This document shows positions 14,127-23,345 of a stretch of 36,478 nt of DNA, in pieces (positions within the stretch are counted from its first letter, which is position 1; every line of letters begins with the position of its first letter). Source of the DNA: a virus; IMG/VR virus record IMGVR_UViG_3300025322_000545, positions 1 to 36,478 of that record; one strand, written 5' to 3'. The translations under genes and the position numbers were made by a program. The notes below the pieces were generated by a model. It ran no database searches. It was not told the DNA's origin and worked only from the letters and a program-made list of their open reading frames with translations.

Positions 14127-16072
14127 CGTGTAGAATCTATTATAATTGTTTCTTTTAGGTTAGTAGTAAAATCCTGTCGTATCCTGTAATCCACTCCTTC
14201 GGCAAGTTCGTTTTCGAGCCACCAGCTCAACTTTGTAAATTTACCTTTCTTATTGTCTGGTGTTATTAAAACATTTTTCTTTATGATCTTAGCTACATCC
14301 GTACAGCAAAAACCAAAACGCTTATCAAAATAAGTAATATATTGATTCCCTCTTGTAGCAAGTTGTTTGCCATGAAAATTATTAAACAACCCAACGGCTG
14401 ACATTATAGCCTGACTGTCCGGGTGTAGCTCCCAATCCCCACCTACGTTTGTGCCGATAAAAGTCTTTGGAATAGTAAATGAATCATTACTTAATTCCAT
14501 CCATCCTATTCTATTATCGAGCGTTTGCAATAGTCCTATCTGAGGTATGTCGAATCCATCTCCGCCAAAAAATTGTATCACTGCATTAAGCGTACCTATT
14601 ACCGTAGTAACAAATTGATTCATTACAGATATAAATCCATTCATTCCATTTATTATAGAATTAATTCTTTGCTCTATGGGATTAAGGAACTGTTTTCTTT
14701 TTGCCAACGCATAGGGAAGCTCAATCCAAACTGCCTGCCCATTGGTTAAATATTTTACATTGCCTACAATAATTGGATTCACCATTACATGAATAGAAGT
14801 GCCTTTGTAGAAATGTACAGTATTTAAATCGCTTGTATCCATTTGAAATTTCAATAGATACGAAGGAGGCAATTCGTGAAAATTAGTTCCGTGCGGATCA
14901 GGTAAATTAAATGTATATCCTATTTCATCTACATTAGGAATTTGATAAGGGTCTGTTACGTCCCAGAAATGCCTTTCCTCGAAGTAGAGCGTGTTGTTAT
15001 CAATACGAATCTCGGCATTATATTTTATCATCATTCGCTCCATAAATTCTTTACAAGTTCCGTCCGGATGTCCATAAGATTTTTGATTTCCGTTTTCATC
15101 ATAAGGACGGTCAAATACTGACAGTAAATTAAACGGCTGATATTCTGCTGGCATCACGATCTTTTGAGGCATCTCGGTAGCATCCCTGTAAGGGCTTCCG
15201 GGTGCGTATATCGTACTGGAAAAATTTAATCCGAAATAATTCGCTGTTCTTATCCATATATCTTCCTCCCTCATGCAAAGTTTGTAAATTTTCTTCGGAG
15301 GAAACGGTTTCAGGATGTTATCTGCAATGTCTTTTATAAGCTGAATGAATAGTTTAAGTAAGAAGAAAATGTAAATAAGATAAGCTACGATTTCAATTAT
15401 CCTAAATATTAATTGAAGTATCGCTCCGCTTGTTATGATTGCCGTTTGTGCCACGTAGACAACAAGTGCCTCTACCCTTTCCTTCAACCCCCTTATCAAT
15501 TCGGCAAGTTGCCACACTACCATAAATTCAGTAAGCAATAAAGTAACTATTGCCATGCCGTCCGGAATAAAGTTTATGGTATATGGAGTTTTTTTATAGT
15601 CCGAAAAATTTATCTTTCCGGGAACGCCCCCTCCTATATTTGCGCTTGCCAAATACCAATATGAAACCGATTCGGCTGCAACGCTCAACCAGTCAATTCT
15701 TCCCGACTGCAATATAGGACATTGCACCCTGTCGCATTCAAAACGTGCTGCGTCGCTGCCTAAATCCAGCATTAAATCAACTTTAAAGTCCACTTGAATG
15801 GTTGCAACCCCGCCAGATGTAATTAGCTTATAACATGGCACTATTTGCATCGGTATACACTCCCCGATTCCCCTGCCTCCTGTCATTCCCTGATTTTTAT
15901 ATTTGATTATGCTCTTTGCTGTTTCTCCTATCCATTCAAAATTAATTGACTGAATAGATGCGGAAGGTTTTTGGGAAGTGAAAATAATATCCAGCTTTAT
16001 AGCTGCGTGATTTACGGGAGGCGCAACTGTTACGAAGCCATTACCAAAATCTAATTTGAAAAGATAATCCAT
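14123..16072 (-). CDS. tail-tip/baseplate protein with internal membrane-like segments
   Basis: A 649-residue protein following the tape measure gene, the position of distal tail and hub proteins. Residues 1-170 are beta-rich (distal-tail-like). Residues ~173-252 form a long hydrophobic stretch with two or three potential membrane helices (AIVTLLLTEFMVVWQLAEL, IIEIVAYLIYIFFLLKLFI). From ~260 a second soluble part follows, with a mixed alpha/beta pattern and many aromatic residues. Such buried hydrophobic helices in a tail-tip protein suggest insertion into the host envelope during DNA entry. The function is inferred from place. Confidence 0.6.
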   Translation of the reverse strand: MDYLFKLDFGNGFVTVAPPVNHAAIKLDIIFTSQKPSASIQSINFEWIGETAKSIIKYKNQGMTGGRGIGECIPMQIVPCYKLITSGGVATIQVDFKVDLMLDLGSDAARFECDRVQCPILQSGRIDWLSVAAESVSYWYLASANIGGGVPGKINFSDYKKTPYTINFIPDGMAIVTLLLTEFMVVWQLAELIRGLKERVEALVVYVAQTAIITSGAILQLIFRIIEIVAYLIYIFFLLKLFIQLIKDIADNILKPFPPKKIYKLCMREEDIWIRTANYFGLNFSSTIYAPGSPYRDATEMPQKIVMPAEYQPFNLLSVFDRPYDENGNQKSYGHPDGTCKEFMERMMIKYNAEIRIDNNTLYFEERHFWDVTDPYQIPNVDEIGYTFNLPDPHGTNFHELPPSYLLKFQMDTSDLNTVHFYKGTSIHVMVNPIIVGNVKYLTNGQAVWIELPYALAKRKQFLNPIEQRINSIINGMNGFISVMNQFVTTVIGTLNAVIQFFGGDGFDIPQIGLLQTLDNRIGWMELSNDSFTIPKTFIGTNVGGDWELHPDSQAIMSAVGLFNNFHGKQLATRGNQYITYFDKRFGFCCTDVAKIIKKNVLITPDNKKGKFTKLSWWLENELAEGVDYRIRQDFTTNLKETIIIDSTR

Positions 16073-16073
16073 T

Positions 16074-18167
16074 TTAGCTAAAGGGAATTTCTCTCCTAAT
16101 TATTGGAGTGTTTTTTACGGTAATAACTTTATTGATTCCGTTTTCTCTTCTTGCCTTTACGATTTCCCCGAATAAGTTTTCAGAAATAGTCCATTCGGTT
16201 TTATTCTTTATTGTTTCTTCGAGGGATTTTAATCTGTTGTCCAATAATGAAACTATCGCCCTATTTACTTGATCGCCTCTTGAACTATCCTGCAATACCG
16301 GAATCTTCGGAAAGACATTATTCATAGCCCACTCCTGCGCTCCTGCGAATCCTGCTTTGTTTATAGCCGTCACAAGTCCTGGTGTTTCGGCTGTGCCTTT
16401 TGCTGTTGCCACTGACTCGCCTTTCGATATAGCTACAATATTACTGTCCGAAGTGCCTGTTCCTTTGCCTTTAAAGTCTTCCACTCCTTCCGCAAATGCT
16501 CCCGCTATGAACGAGCCAAATGCTTTAGCTGCTAATAAATCCTGCGACGCTTTCTGTAATGCAATATTTCCAGTATCTCCTTTTTTGATATAGTTATTAT
16601 AATTCTTATAAAAGGAATTTGCAAGGCTTATTAATGCTTCGAGCTGTTCAAGTTGTTGCCTTTTCTTTTGGTCGGCTTCCGAATCTCCTAATCCTTTTTT
16701 CTGTATGGCAAATAATGTAGAAGTAAGATTTTCCGCTATTGCCTTTCTTCTTTGTGCTGCATCTTCATCTTTCGCTAATATGTCGGCATGGATTTTGTCT
16801 ATACCGTCAAGTACTTTTTGCCTGTTTTCTTCGTTGGTTTGTACTCTTTTATCGAAATCGTCAGCTTCTTTTTTTATCCTTTGCTGTTCGGCGTCATCTC
16901 TTATTTTAGCTGCGTCTACATAAAACTTTCTATTTATTTCCAATAATTCTTCTTTCCTTTTTTTCTCTTTTTCTGCTGCATCGTCATCAAGTTTTTTCTT
17001 TTTTTCCTTTGCCTCTTCCGCAAATTCTTCCCTTACTTTCCCTAAATTAACTTCTAAATCCCGCTCTACTTGGTTGAGTGCTTCGTTCCTTCTCTTGGTA
17101 ATTTCTTCCGCAACTGTTAAAAATCTATTTTCACTTGCAAGGAATGTTCCGCTTCGTTCTTTTAATCTTTGTTCTCCAGCTTCGCGTTCTTCTTTGTTGA
17201 ACTTTTCATTTATCTCTGATAATTTTTTTAACGCTGCTGATTTCTCACGCAGTTCCTCGCCTGTTTGTTTTGATATTGTTCCGGCATTTACTGCTCGTTG
17301 TATTTGAAGATCATCTTCTTTGTTTATTGTTTCATTAATTGATTTATTCAATTCATCATGCTCTTCCCTTAATCGTTTATTTGCTTCGGCATTTTTATCT
17401 GTTTCCTTGCTCGTATCTGATAATGCTGAAATCAAAAGCCCTAATCCTATTACCAGCAATCCCACTCCCGTAGAAGCAAGCGCAATCCTAAAAGCTTTCA
17501 TTGCGCCAACCGATTCTCCCACTACAAAAGTATATGCCTTTTGAGCAAAAGTGGCGCCTCTTGTTGCCTGAACTGCTTCCTGTAAAAGAGAAGTATCAAT
17601 GCCTGTTAATCTCGAAAATGCCCGTAAGATATTATTTAATCCGCTAAATGCTTTACCATAGTCTCCTACGCTTCGGCGATGATCCCCTGTCGCCTGTTCT
17701 GCCTGCTTTAATTTTGTTCGGAGGTCAAGGAGATTTTTTGTTTGCTCTTTCGTTGGCGCGGAAAGGGCGTTGTATTCTTTAGTAAGTTGAGCAAGTTGAG
17801 CGCGAAGATTATTAATAGAACCCGCTGCCGAATTTTCTAATATTATTTGCTGCTTAGTATCATTCCTTGCTTGAGCCTGAGCCTGCCGTATTTTCTCCAA
17901 TATAACCGCTCTTTGCTTTTGTATTTCGCCATGCCCCTTTTCTATTTCAGCAAGCTTTTCTGTGTCTCGAGCAAGTTGTTCTACGTCCGATAAAGTCTTT
18001 GGATCAATTCCTGTGTTAATCTTTGCCCCGGTTATTTTTGCCAATTGCCTAAATCCTCCTATGAGTAGGCTTAATTTTTCAAGAAGCACATCTGCAGAAT
18101 CCGCAGTCGGCTTAAAGACATTCGGCTCTATAAGCTGGTCGTGCTTTATTGGAGCTTCAGTTGCCAT
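16074..18167 (-). CDS. tape measure protein
   Basis: A 697-residue protein. Residues ~70-165 and ~245-480 are long coiled coils rich in Lys, Glu and Gln (KQRAVILEKIRQAQAQARND, EEKRKEE-like runs). Between them is a hydrophobic helix (residues ~220-247, ALASTGVGLLVIGLGLLISA), and the C-terminal part has Gly/Ala-rich segments. This pattern is typical of tape measure proteins, which set tail length and are ejected into the host. The length predicts a tail of about 105 nm by the usual 0.15 nm per residue rule. The start overlaps the end of the preceding gene by 11 bases. Confidence 0.85.
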   Translation of the reverse strand: MATEAPIKHDQLIEPNVFKPTADSADVLLEKLSLLIGGFRQLAKITGAKINTGIDPKTLSDVEQLARDTEKLAEIEKGHGEIQKQRAVILEKIRQAQAQARNDTKQQIILENSAAGSINNLRAQLAQLTKEYNALSAPTKEQTKNLLDLRTKLKQAEQATGDHRRSVGDYGKAFSGLNNILRAFSRLTGIDTSLLQEAVQATRGATFAQKAYTFVVGESVGAMKAFRIALASTGVGLLVIGLGLLISALSDTSKETDKNAEANKRLREEHDELNKSINETINKEDDLQIQRAVNAGTISKQTGEELREKSAALKKLSEINEKFNKEEREAGEQRLKERSGTFLASENRFLTVAEEITKRRNEALNQVERDLEVNLGKVREEFAEEAKEKKKKLDDDAAEKEKKRKEELLEINRKFYVDAAKIRDDAEQQRIKKEADDFDKRVQTNEENRQKVLDGIDKIHADILAKDEDAAQRRKAIAENLTSTLFAIQKKGLGDSEADQKKRQQLEQLEALISLANSFYKNYNNYIKKGDTGNIALQKASQDLLAAKAFGSFIAGAFAEGVEDFKGKGTGTSDSNIVAISKGESVATAKGTAETPGLVTAINKAGFAGAQEWAMNNVFPKIPVLQDSSRGDQVNRAIVSLLDNRLKSLEETIKNKTEWTISENLFGEIVKARRENGINKVITVKNTPIIRREIPFS

Positions 18168-18711
18168 GCTTCGTAGATTTATATTGTTTTTCCAGCACCT
18201 TTATATAATTGTAAAATTCTGCTACGCTTGTTTTCATTGGATTAATCGCAAAACCCATTCCTTTTTCTATGTATGCTTTTGTTTCAAGAAATGTTCCTCC
18301 TCCGCTCATTTTCTTTAGTGTTTCAAGTTCTACCATGCAAACATCAATAAGCGTTTCAAGGCTTCTGTCGCCTGTCACTATTTTATTAACTTTCAGTAAA
18401 GCAATTTCTTTTTGCTTCCTTACTATGTCTAAGAAAGATTCCGTAAATCCAAATTGTTTTATGTATTCATCGTTGAGGCTTCTCCATATAACCAATAAGG
18501 CATATCTTTTTAATAAAGAAGATTTCTTTTTTGCCATGTGAATGGATTTCGTCCTTATCAAGAAAGACAAATTCCCTGTCTCATGCGCCTTGTTCCAGTA
18601 AAAGATCGGCAGTTCGTCAATTGAAACGTAACATTTACTTTCGTAGCTGCTCACTAATCTTTTCCTGAACCATCGGGAGAATCCATCCCGCAACTTTTTT
18701 AATATTTTCAT
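18157..18711 (-). CDS. putative tail assembly protein upstream of tape measure (184 aa)
   Basis: A 184-residue, basic, mostly helical protein, with LPIFYWNKAHETGNLSFL and IVTGDRSLETLIDVCMVELETL. It lies directly before the tape measure gene, where tail assembly chaperones usually are. From its first ATG it overlaps the previous gene by 77 bases; a GTG at 18654 would reduce this to about 20. No canonical slippery site for -1 frameshifting joins the two genes in the right phase. Assembly role inferred. Confidence 0.55.
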   Translation of the reverse strand: MKILKKLRDGFSRWFRKRLVSSYESKCYVSIDELPIFYWNKAHETGNLSFLIRTKSIHMAKKKSSLLKRYALLVIWRSLNDEYIKQFGFTESFLDIVRKQKEIALLKVNKIVTGDRSLETLIDVCMVELETLKKMSGGGTFLETKAYIEKGMGFAINPMKTSVAEFYNYIKVLEKQYKSTKHGN

Positions 18712-19099
18712 CGGTTAATCCTATAATATTATCTCCATAAATGTCTGTTAAATCTGTTGTGGCGTTCTTTATGGGGTCTGCCGCTATCCTAAATTCTTCC
18801 TTTTGATTCTTTATTTTAAAGCTGTCGTAAAATTCAAACGTATCCGATAGAGTAATATGGTCATATCGCTGTCCTTTTTGTTTCTTTCCGAGAAAATTCT
18901 TTCCCCCCTCTATTGTTGATGTAGCATATTCGCCTAAAGATGTACCGTCTGTCCTTATGCCTTTGTCATATAGCTGGTCTTCTGTGTTCAGCGCGATAAT
19001 ATCCTGTTGTATTGATGAATTAGATAACGCCTGCTCAATCATTCTGCTGCGGTTGAGCTTTCTTGCGTTATTGGCAATTCTTTTTAATGAATCAAGCAT
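18635..19099 (-). CDS. putative tail completion / morphogenesis protein (154 aa)
   Basis: A 154-residue protein starting MLDSLKRIANNARKLN, with DKGIRTDGTSLGEYATST, ITLSDTFEFYDSFKI and EFRIAADP. This arrangement recalls small virion morphogenesis or tail-completion proteins placed between major tail and tape measure genes. It starts 13 bases after a strong intrinsic terminator, so it is likely expressed by read-through at lower level than the tail tube. Confidence 0.55.
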   Translation of the reverse strand: MLDSLKRIANNARKLNRSRMIEQALSNSSIQQDIIALNTEDQLYDKGIRTDGTSLGEYATSTIEGGKNFLGKKQKGQRYDHITLSDTFEFYDSFKIKNQKEEFRIAADPIKNATTDLTDIYGDNIIGLTDENIKKVAGWILPMVQEKISEQLRK

Positions 19100-19112
19100 A
19101 GTACAAAGTTAC

Positions 19113-19147
19113 AAAAAAAATGGGTATCTTTTTAGGGATACCCATTC
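19113..19147 (-). terminator. intrinsic terminator after the major tail gene
   Basis: On the minus strand AATGGGTATC (19146-19137) pairs with GATACCCATT (19128-19119), a perfect ten-base stem with a short loop, followed by eight T residues. It sits 22 bases after the stop of the gene at 19169. A strong terminator within the late operon would reduce expression of the downstream tail genes relative to the tail tube. Confidence 0.85.
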
Positions 19148-19168
19148 AGTATAAACTTAAAAACAAAA

Positions 19169-20110
19169 TTAAGTTACAACTTCAATCAAGTTCTCGATCA
19201 CGCAGGTGTAATCACGTCCTGCTTTTGTAGGCGTAAGTCGTAACTCGTCGCCTAATGTTTGATTCGCGAAGGTGAAGCGATAGAATCCGTCGGGACTTTC
19301 TGTCAAAGTCAATATCGTTACCGGTGCTGAATCAGTCACATTATAAAGCGCAAAATCTGTAATGAGTAAACCCTTGTCGTGTCCGGGATTTTTGGGAGTT
19401 CCGTATTCCGTGGTAAGTTCAGCTGTAAATTCATCGCTGTCTACGCTTGTGTATGCAGCACATACATTTAATAGTCCTCGTATTGCCAAAAGATTTGCGT
19501 TATGCTCATCCGCTGTAAACATACGTAGGTTTTCATCGCATTCATCAGCCCCAAAGTTGAAAGCCACTTCAAGTTTTTGAATTGTGGTATCAGTAGACTT
19601 TATCAGTCGCGCTGATACGCTTTGGGAATCTATTTGAATAGGCTCTAAGGATAAGCCATCAGTTGAAATTTTACCGATAAGGTTTCCTGATTTATCAATG
19701 ATGTAAACGCCTACGTCCACACATCGTGCAGCTTCAATCTTGCCTTTAAGCTGTGCGCTTCCTGCCCCAGTTCCAGTTGAGCCAATCATCAAGCCCTTGA
19801 AAGTCCTGTTTCCTTCCTGAATAAACACGAAGGACTGATCTTCAAAGGTTTCATTGATATTATCTCCGCGAACATCTTCGATGTTTTTGAGTTCCGGTAA
19901 AGGGAACCAGCGTTTTGATTCGTCCGACTGGTTTACAAGGGCATCAAAGTATGCCTGAGTAAGAACATCAGTGAATAATATTTTATTTCTTGTTCCGTCG
20001 TCTGCAAAGATAGGAACCAGAACGACTTTTTTGGCAACTTGCATCAGGGGCGTACACGCCGAACCTGTATTGTCAAGACCATTTTCGCACGCACAAGCTA
20101 TACATCCCAT
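19169..20110 (-). CDS. probable major tail (tube) protein
   Basis: A 313-residue, beta-rich acidic protein placed before tail completion and tape measure genes and directly followed by a strong terminator, as expected for an abundant virion protein. It has an odd Cys-rich start (MGCIACACENGLDNTGSAC, five Cys in 20 residues). The middle includes FEDQSFVFIQEGNRTFKG and TIQKLEVAFNFGADE; the C-terminus a small beta domain (TFANQTLGDELRLTPTKAG). The tail tube call rests on place and expression context rather than on a sequence motif. Confidence 0.6.
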   Translation of the reverse strand: MGCIACACENGLDNTGSACTPLMQVAKKVVLVPIFADDGTRNKILFTDVLTQAYFDALVNQSDESKRWFPLPELKNIEDVRGDNINETFEDQSFVFIQEGNRTFKGLMIGSTGTGAGSAQLKGKIEAARCVDVGVYIIDKSGNLIGKISTDGLSLEPIQIDSQSVSARLIKSTDTTIQKLEVAFNFGADECDENLRMFTADEHNANLLAIRGLLNVCAAYTSVDSDEFTAELTTEYGTPKNPGHDKGLLITDFALYNVTDSAPVTILTLTESPDGFYRFTFANQTLGDELRLTPTKAGRDYTCVIENLIEVVT

Positions 20111-20151
20111 GTTAGTTAGTTTTAATTGTTATACAAATGTACAAAATGTTT

Positions 20152-21081
20152 TTAATCAATAACCAATATATTTTTTAGATATTCACCTGTTGCTTTATGG
20201 CTGTGCTTTTCTACTACCCATTTTCTTGTTTCTGCCTGTAATTGCTGTATCTCTTCTTTGGGCATCATGATCAATTTGTGTAGGTTGTCCTTAAATTCGC
20301 GCTCTGTGTTGCACATTACAAAAGGATAGTCGCATCCATAGGCTTTATTATATACATTAAGGTAAATATTCTGCGTCATCACAATCTTGCCTAATGCTGC
20401 TGCCTCAAATGCCGTGACTCCATAACATCCATAGGGGTTTCCATGCTGCGTAGGAGCGAACATTTCTATGTAAATATCGCATTCTAAAATCCTTTTCATC
20501 TGATCGGCATGGCTTACCTTAATATCCGTGAATAGAAATTTCATTCTGTGATTATGAGGCGGCAGTAAATTAATCAATTGAAGTATTTTTGCGCTCCCCT
20601 TTGTTTCTGCTTTGCTCGGATAGTGGGCTACTTTATAAGGAAGATCAATTACTTTCAATTCAGGATGGATTTTATCCGTATCAACGGCAGTAGCAACATA
20701 CTTCCATTTATTCATATTATATTCTAAGTGCATGAACTCACATTGATCGGTAAATATTTCAGCATCCTTGAATATTTCGTTCATCTCCTTTGGGTTGCGC
20801 CTGTAAATTGTACCTGTATGAAAGGCAATAACTCTTTTTCTTTCAGATAGTCCGTGAATTATTTTCCACCATTCAAGGTTAGAATGAAAGTATAGTATGA
20901 TATGTGCTGCCCTTACCTTTTCAAGGGCGGTTTTATTGTCTACTACCCGAGCTTCGTTATTGTAGCTAAATGGATGCTTGACGATCTTTATACATTCACA
21001 TTCCATGCCAGCAGCAAGAAGAGACTTATATGTATTGTACATATAATTTGCATAATCGTCGTAGCAAATAAGGAGCATCAT
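20152..21081 (-). CDS. glycosyltransferase, GT-B (GT4-like)
   Basis: A 309-residue protein with two Rossmann-like halves. N-terminal features include LLICYDDYANYM and RVIAFHTGTIYRR; the C-terminal half has CDIYIEMFAP (~201-210) and the GT4-type acceptor/donor block YGVTAFEAAALGKIVMTQ with Glu226. These enzymes move a sugar from a nucleotide donor, often retaining. No signal or membrane segment, so it acts in the cytoplasm. The start overlaps the methyltransferase stop. The neighbours suggest a joint sugar-modification pathway inserted in virion genes; the acceptor is unknown. Confidence 0.75.
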   Translation of the reverse strand: MMLLICYDDYANYMYNTYKSLLAAGMECECIKIVKHPFSYNNEARVVDNKTALEKVRAAHIILYFHSNLEWWKIIHGLSERKRVIAFHTGTIYRRNPKEMNEIFKDAEIFTDQCEFMHLEYNMNKWKYVATAVDTDKIHPELKVIDLPYKVAHYPSKAETKGSAKILQLINLLPPHNHRMKFLFTDIKVSHADQMKRILECDIYIEMFAPTQHGNPYGCYGVTAFEAAALGKIVMTQNIYLNVYNKAYGCDYPFVMCNTEREFKDNLHKLIMMPKEEIQQLQAETRKWVVEKHSHKATGEYLKNILVID

Positions 21082-21599
21082 CTTAGAAATTCTATCAGCA
21101 TGATTTTAGGATGGAGATATTCAATGTATCCAATCTTAAATGGATTCATTAATTCGGCGAGTTCCTCTTTTTTTATTTCAATCGTATGGTATTTGTCCGG
21201 AGGAATGTTTACGCCTGTTAGTATTACAATATTATTCGTACATACTCTTTTCATCTGCTCGACCGCTTTAGGCAAATCGTAAAGATTATCGAGCATAGCA
21301 AAGGCGTAAAGAGTTTCGAATGTATTGTCCGGGAAATCACATTCCTCAATATTCATTTTAATTACTTCATCGCTTACCGGAAATGGATCAATACCCGTGT
21401 ATTCCGTTTCTTGTGGCAGGCAGGACTTGATCGTCATTGATCCGCACCCTACATCTAAAACTGTTTTGCCTACGTAGCATTTATTTATATGCCCCTTGTA
21501 ATCATCTACGTGTTTGAATTGACTTGTAATGGCTCCGGCTTTTCTTCGCTCCAGAAGATTATTCATTCTTTCAAGCCACAAGTTTTGCGATACTTTCAT
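21078..21599 (-). CDS. SAM-dependent class I methyltransferase
   Basis: A 173-residue protein with motif I VLDVGCGSM (residues ~48-56), the acidic strand-2 end YTGIDPFP and a later PDNTFETLYAFAMLDNLYD block, the usual layout of class I SAM methyltransferases. It overlaps the GT2 gene by 29 bases (a later ATG at 21566 would avoid this) and is coupled to the GT4-like gene. A sugar or small-molecule O-methyltransferase is more likely than a DNA enzyme, as no DPPY/PCQ-type motif is seen. Confidence 0.75.
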   Translation of the reverse strand: MKVSQNLWLERMNNLLERRKAGAITSQFKHVDDYKGHINKCYVGKTVLDVGCGSMTIKSCLPQETEYTGIDPFPVSDEVIKMNIEECDFPDNTFETLYAFAMLDNLYDLPKAVEQMKRVCTNNIVILTGVNIPPDKYHTIEIKKEELAELMNPFKIGYIEYLHPKIMLIEFLR

Positions 21600-22320
21600 A
21601 TAGTGGTTTTTTAGGACGGTTGACGAAGTTATTATAAATACTTCTTTGATACGTTATTCCTCTGACATTCTTTGTGCTGTATCTTCCTCGCTTATTGTAG
21701 ATATAAATCGGCTGTTTAATAACTCCTATCCTATCCTTGCCGCACATTTCAAGACATGAGAACATTAAATTGCTTTCCGTGGTTGCTCTTACCCATTCAC
21801 CGTCGACCTTGAAATCGTCCTCTGTTAATTGATCGAATAGAAATCTTTTGAATGTATTAGGGGCTGTTGATCGGTATCGAACAGAGCGATAAGCTCTTGT
21901 TTCATGTTCCTCGTCAGTAAAATCAAGAAACCCTTTTGGCAGCATGATACCCGCATTGTCTTTCCAGTTGCCGTAAGTCATCCATTTGCCTGCGTCGTAT
22001 TCCTTCTTTATTTCACAAAGCGCATTTATGTCTAAGTAGTCATCCATTCCGAGCAATAATATAACGTCCTCGGGGTCTTGTGAATATTTCTTGATAGCAT
22101 CCCATCTTCTTTTGGCTGCGCCCTGATTGTCCGAATGTAATTCTAAAGTAAATCGGGGATCGGCAACCTTTTTAGACAGAAACATTTTTGTTCTATCGTC
22201 AGAACCGTCGTCGATAAATATCGCTCTCAGGTGTTTGTATCTTTGAAATTGTACGGATTGAATTAAAGTATGAATGTACATTTGGCAATTAACACCAGAC
22301 GAAACAATTAGGAAATTCAT
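21571..22320 (-). CDS. glycosyltransferase family 2 (GT-A)
   Basis: I place the start at the ATG at 22320 (MNFLIVSSGVN), where GT2 enzymes usually begin; a longer frame to 22383 adds a hydrophobic leader better explained by the overlapping 48-aa ORF. Key motifs are AIFIDDGSDDRT (residues ~33-44, nucleotide binding), SDNQGAAKRRW (~63-73) and LLGMDDYLD (~89-97, the DxD-like metal site). The ~249 residues make a compact GT-A domain without membrane anchor. It is adjacent to a methyltransferase and two further glycosyltransferases. Acceptor unknown. Confidence 0.8.
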   Translation of the reverse strand: MNFLIVSSGVNCQMYIHTLIQSVQFQRYKHLRAIFIDDGSDDRTKMFLSKKVADPRFTLELHSDNQGAAKRRWDAIKKYSQDPEDVILLLGMDDYLDINALCEIKKEYDAGKWMTYGNWKDNAGIMLPKGFLDFTDEEHETRAYRSVRYRSTAPNTFKRFLFDQLTEDDFKVDGEWVRATTESNLMFSCLEMCGKDRIGVIKQPIYIYNKRGRYSTKNVRGITYQRSIYNNFVNRPKKPLYESIAKLVA

Positions 22321-22466
22321 CAGAAGAGGATTGAGAAAATAAATATCCAGAAACAAACACAAGTCAAGAACATAAATCCCCATACCAGCCTGAACGCTAT
22401 CCTAAAGCGTTTGTCTTGACTGTTTGAAAAACGATTACTAAGGTCTATGTTATGTAATACATTCAT
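22320..22466 (-). CDS. 48-aa membrane peptide overlapping GT2 start
   Basis: Translation of 22466..22320 gives MNVLHNIDLSNRFSNSQDKR, then FRIAFRLVWGFMFLTCVCFW and IFIFSILF: a polar head and one hydrophobic C-terminal segment. Its ATG lies inside the end of the preceding gene (17-base overlap) and its TGA shares a base with the GT2 start (TGATG), a strong translational coupling. It could anchor or assist the GT2 enzyme at the membrane. Small size makes the call moderate. Confidence 0.45.
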   Translation of the reverse strand: MNVLHNIDLSNRFSNSQDKRFRIAFRLVWGFMFLTCVCFWIFIFSILF

Positions 22467-23166
22467 CGGGGCAGTCATCTGTTATTTTATAGACTACTAA
22501 GGACAGATTCAATTCGCACCCTGCTAACTTATCGGCAAACAGGCTTTTCTCCATTCCTTTATTCGATATGTAAACACCAAATTTGGCATAGTTGATAACA
22601 TCGTATTCCCAATCAATAAGATTAAAACGCCCCGGCATCAACCGAAGGTACTCGATAAAATTCTCCATCAACCTTCGCATAGGTTCTATGGCATTATGGT
22701 AGGCATCGTCTACGAGCCATTGTTCGTGATTTGCTTGAGTAAGAAAGAAGAGCCGGAAGTTTATTTGTCTCTCTCGGGTGTCTTCCGAATCATCAAAAAA
22801 CCTGTCTGTGAAATTTTCAAGGAACCATATCATCGGAGTTTTGTTTGAAGCATTTGACTCCTGTACCAATTGGACATTTGTTTCTATTGGTGTGCCGTGA
22901 AAGAAAAAAGGCGGATAAAGAAAGAACGACAAAACGACTATTGCTGCCGATCCTCTTACAATTATTGTATCCGGAGCCAGCACGTCAACTATTGTATAAG
23001 TATTTCCATCAATCGTTAATTTGAATCCGGGCTGTGCATAAAATACATCGCAAACCGTAAGTGTATGTACTTCGCCTGAAGTGCTTATTGAAACAATTTG
23101 CACAACAAAAGACATACTGGATACTACTTCGCCGATAACATCAATAGAAGATTGTTTGTAAATCAT
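22450..23166 (-). CDS. putative head-tail connector or tail protein (238 aa)
   Basis: A 238-residue protein. A beta-rich start (SFVVQIVSISTSGEVHTLTV, GFKLTIDGNTYTIVDVLAPD) is followed by a mixed region with PMIWFLENFTDRF, INFRLFFLTQANHEQW and MRRLMENFIEYLRLMPGRFN. It is located between a small aromatic protein gene and the sugar-modification genes. The position after the connector gene suggests head-tail joining or tail termination. No family recognised with certainty. Confidence 0.5.
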   Translation of the reverse strand: MIYKQSSIDVIGEVVSSMSFVVQIVSISTSGEVHTLTVCDVFYAQPGFKLTIDGNTYTIVDVLAPDTIIVRGSAAIVVLSFFLYPPFFFHGTPIETNVQLVQESNASNKTPMIWFLENFTDRFFDDSEDTRERQINFRLFFLTQANHEQWLVDDAYHNAIEPMRRLMENFIEYLRLMPGRFNLIDWEYDVINYAKFGVYISNKGMEKSLFADKLAGCELNLSLVVYKITDDCPDECIT

Positions 23167-23345
23167 TTTTTATAGCTACTTTTCTCGCCGTATAAATTAA
23201 ACCCATATTTATCGCACATTATATGAAGGTGTTTATAGTAAGTATTTGATGTGCTGCCAAAAAAAGAATACCCTATCTCGCACATTATTTTGTGATACCA
23301 CCACATAAATGGTTTACTTCCTGATTTTACCTTTCTCCATATCAT
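23163..23345 (-). CDS. small aromatic basic protein (60 aa)
   Basis: A 60-residue protein very rich in aromatic residues and Lys: MIWRKVKSGSKPFMWWYHKI, YSFFGSTSNTYYKHLHIM. Its ends abut or overlap both neighbours by one to four bases, so it is part of the same transcript. It also carries His and Cys residues (KHLHIMCDKYG) that might bind metal. Probably a small virion assembly factor; family not identified. Confidence 0.55.
   Translation of the reverse strand: MIWRKVKSGSKPFMWWYHKIMCEIGYSFFGSTSNTYYKHLHIMCDKYGFNLYGEKSSYKK

Noticed and set aside
18635-18711. Programmed -1 frameshift joining the two genes before the tape measure
   Set aside because: An A6G run is present, but the second frame is +1, not -1, relative to the first gene, so a classic slippery heptamer would not join them. 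A +1 event cannot be excluded but is not supported.
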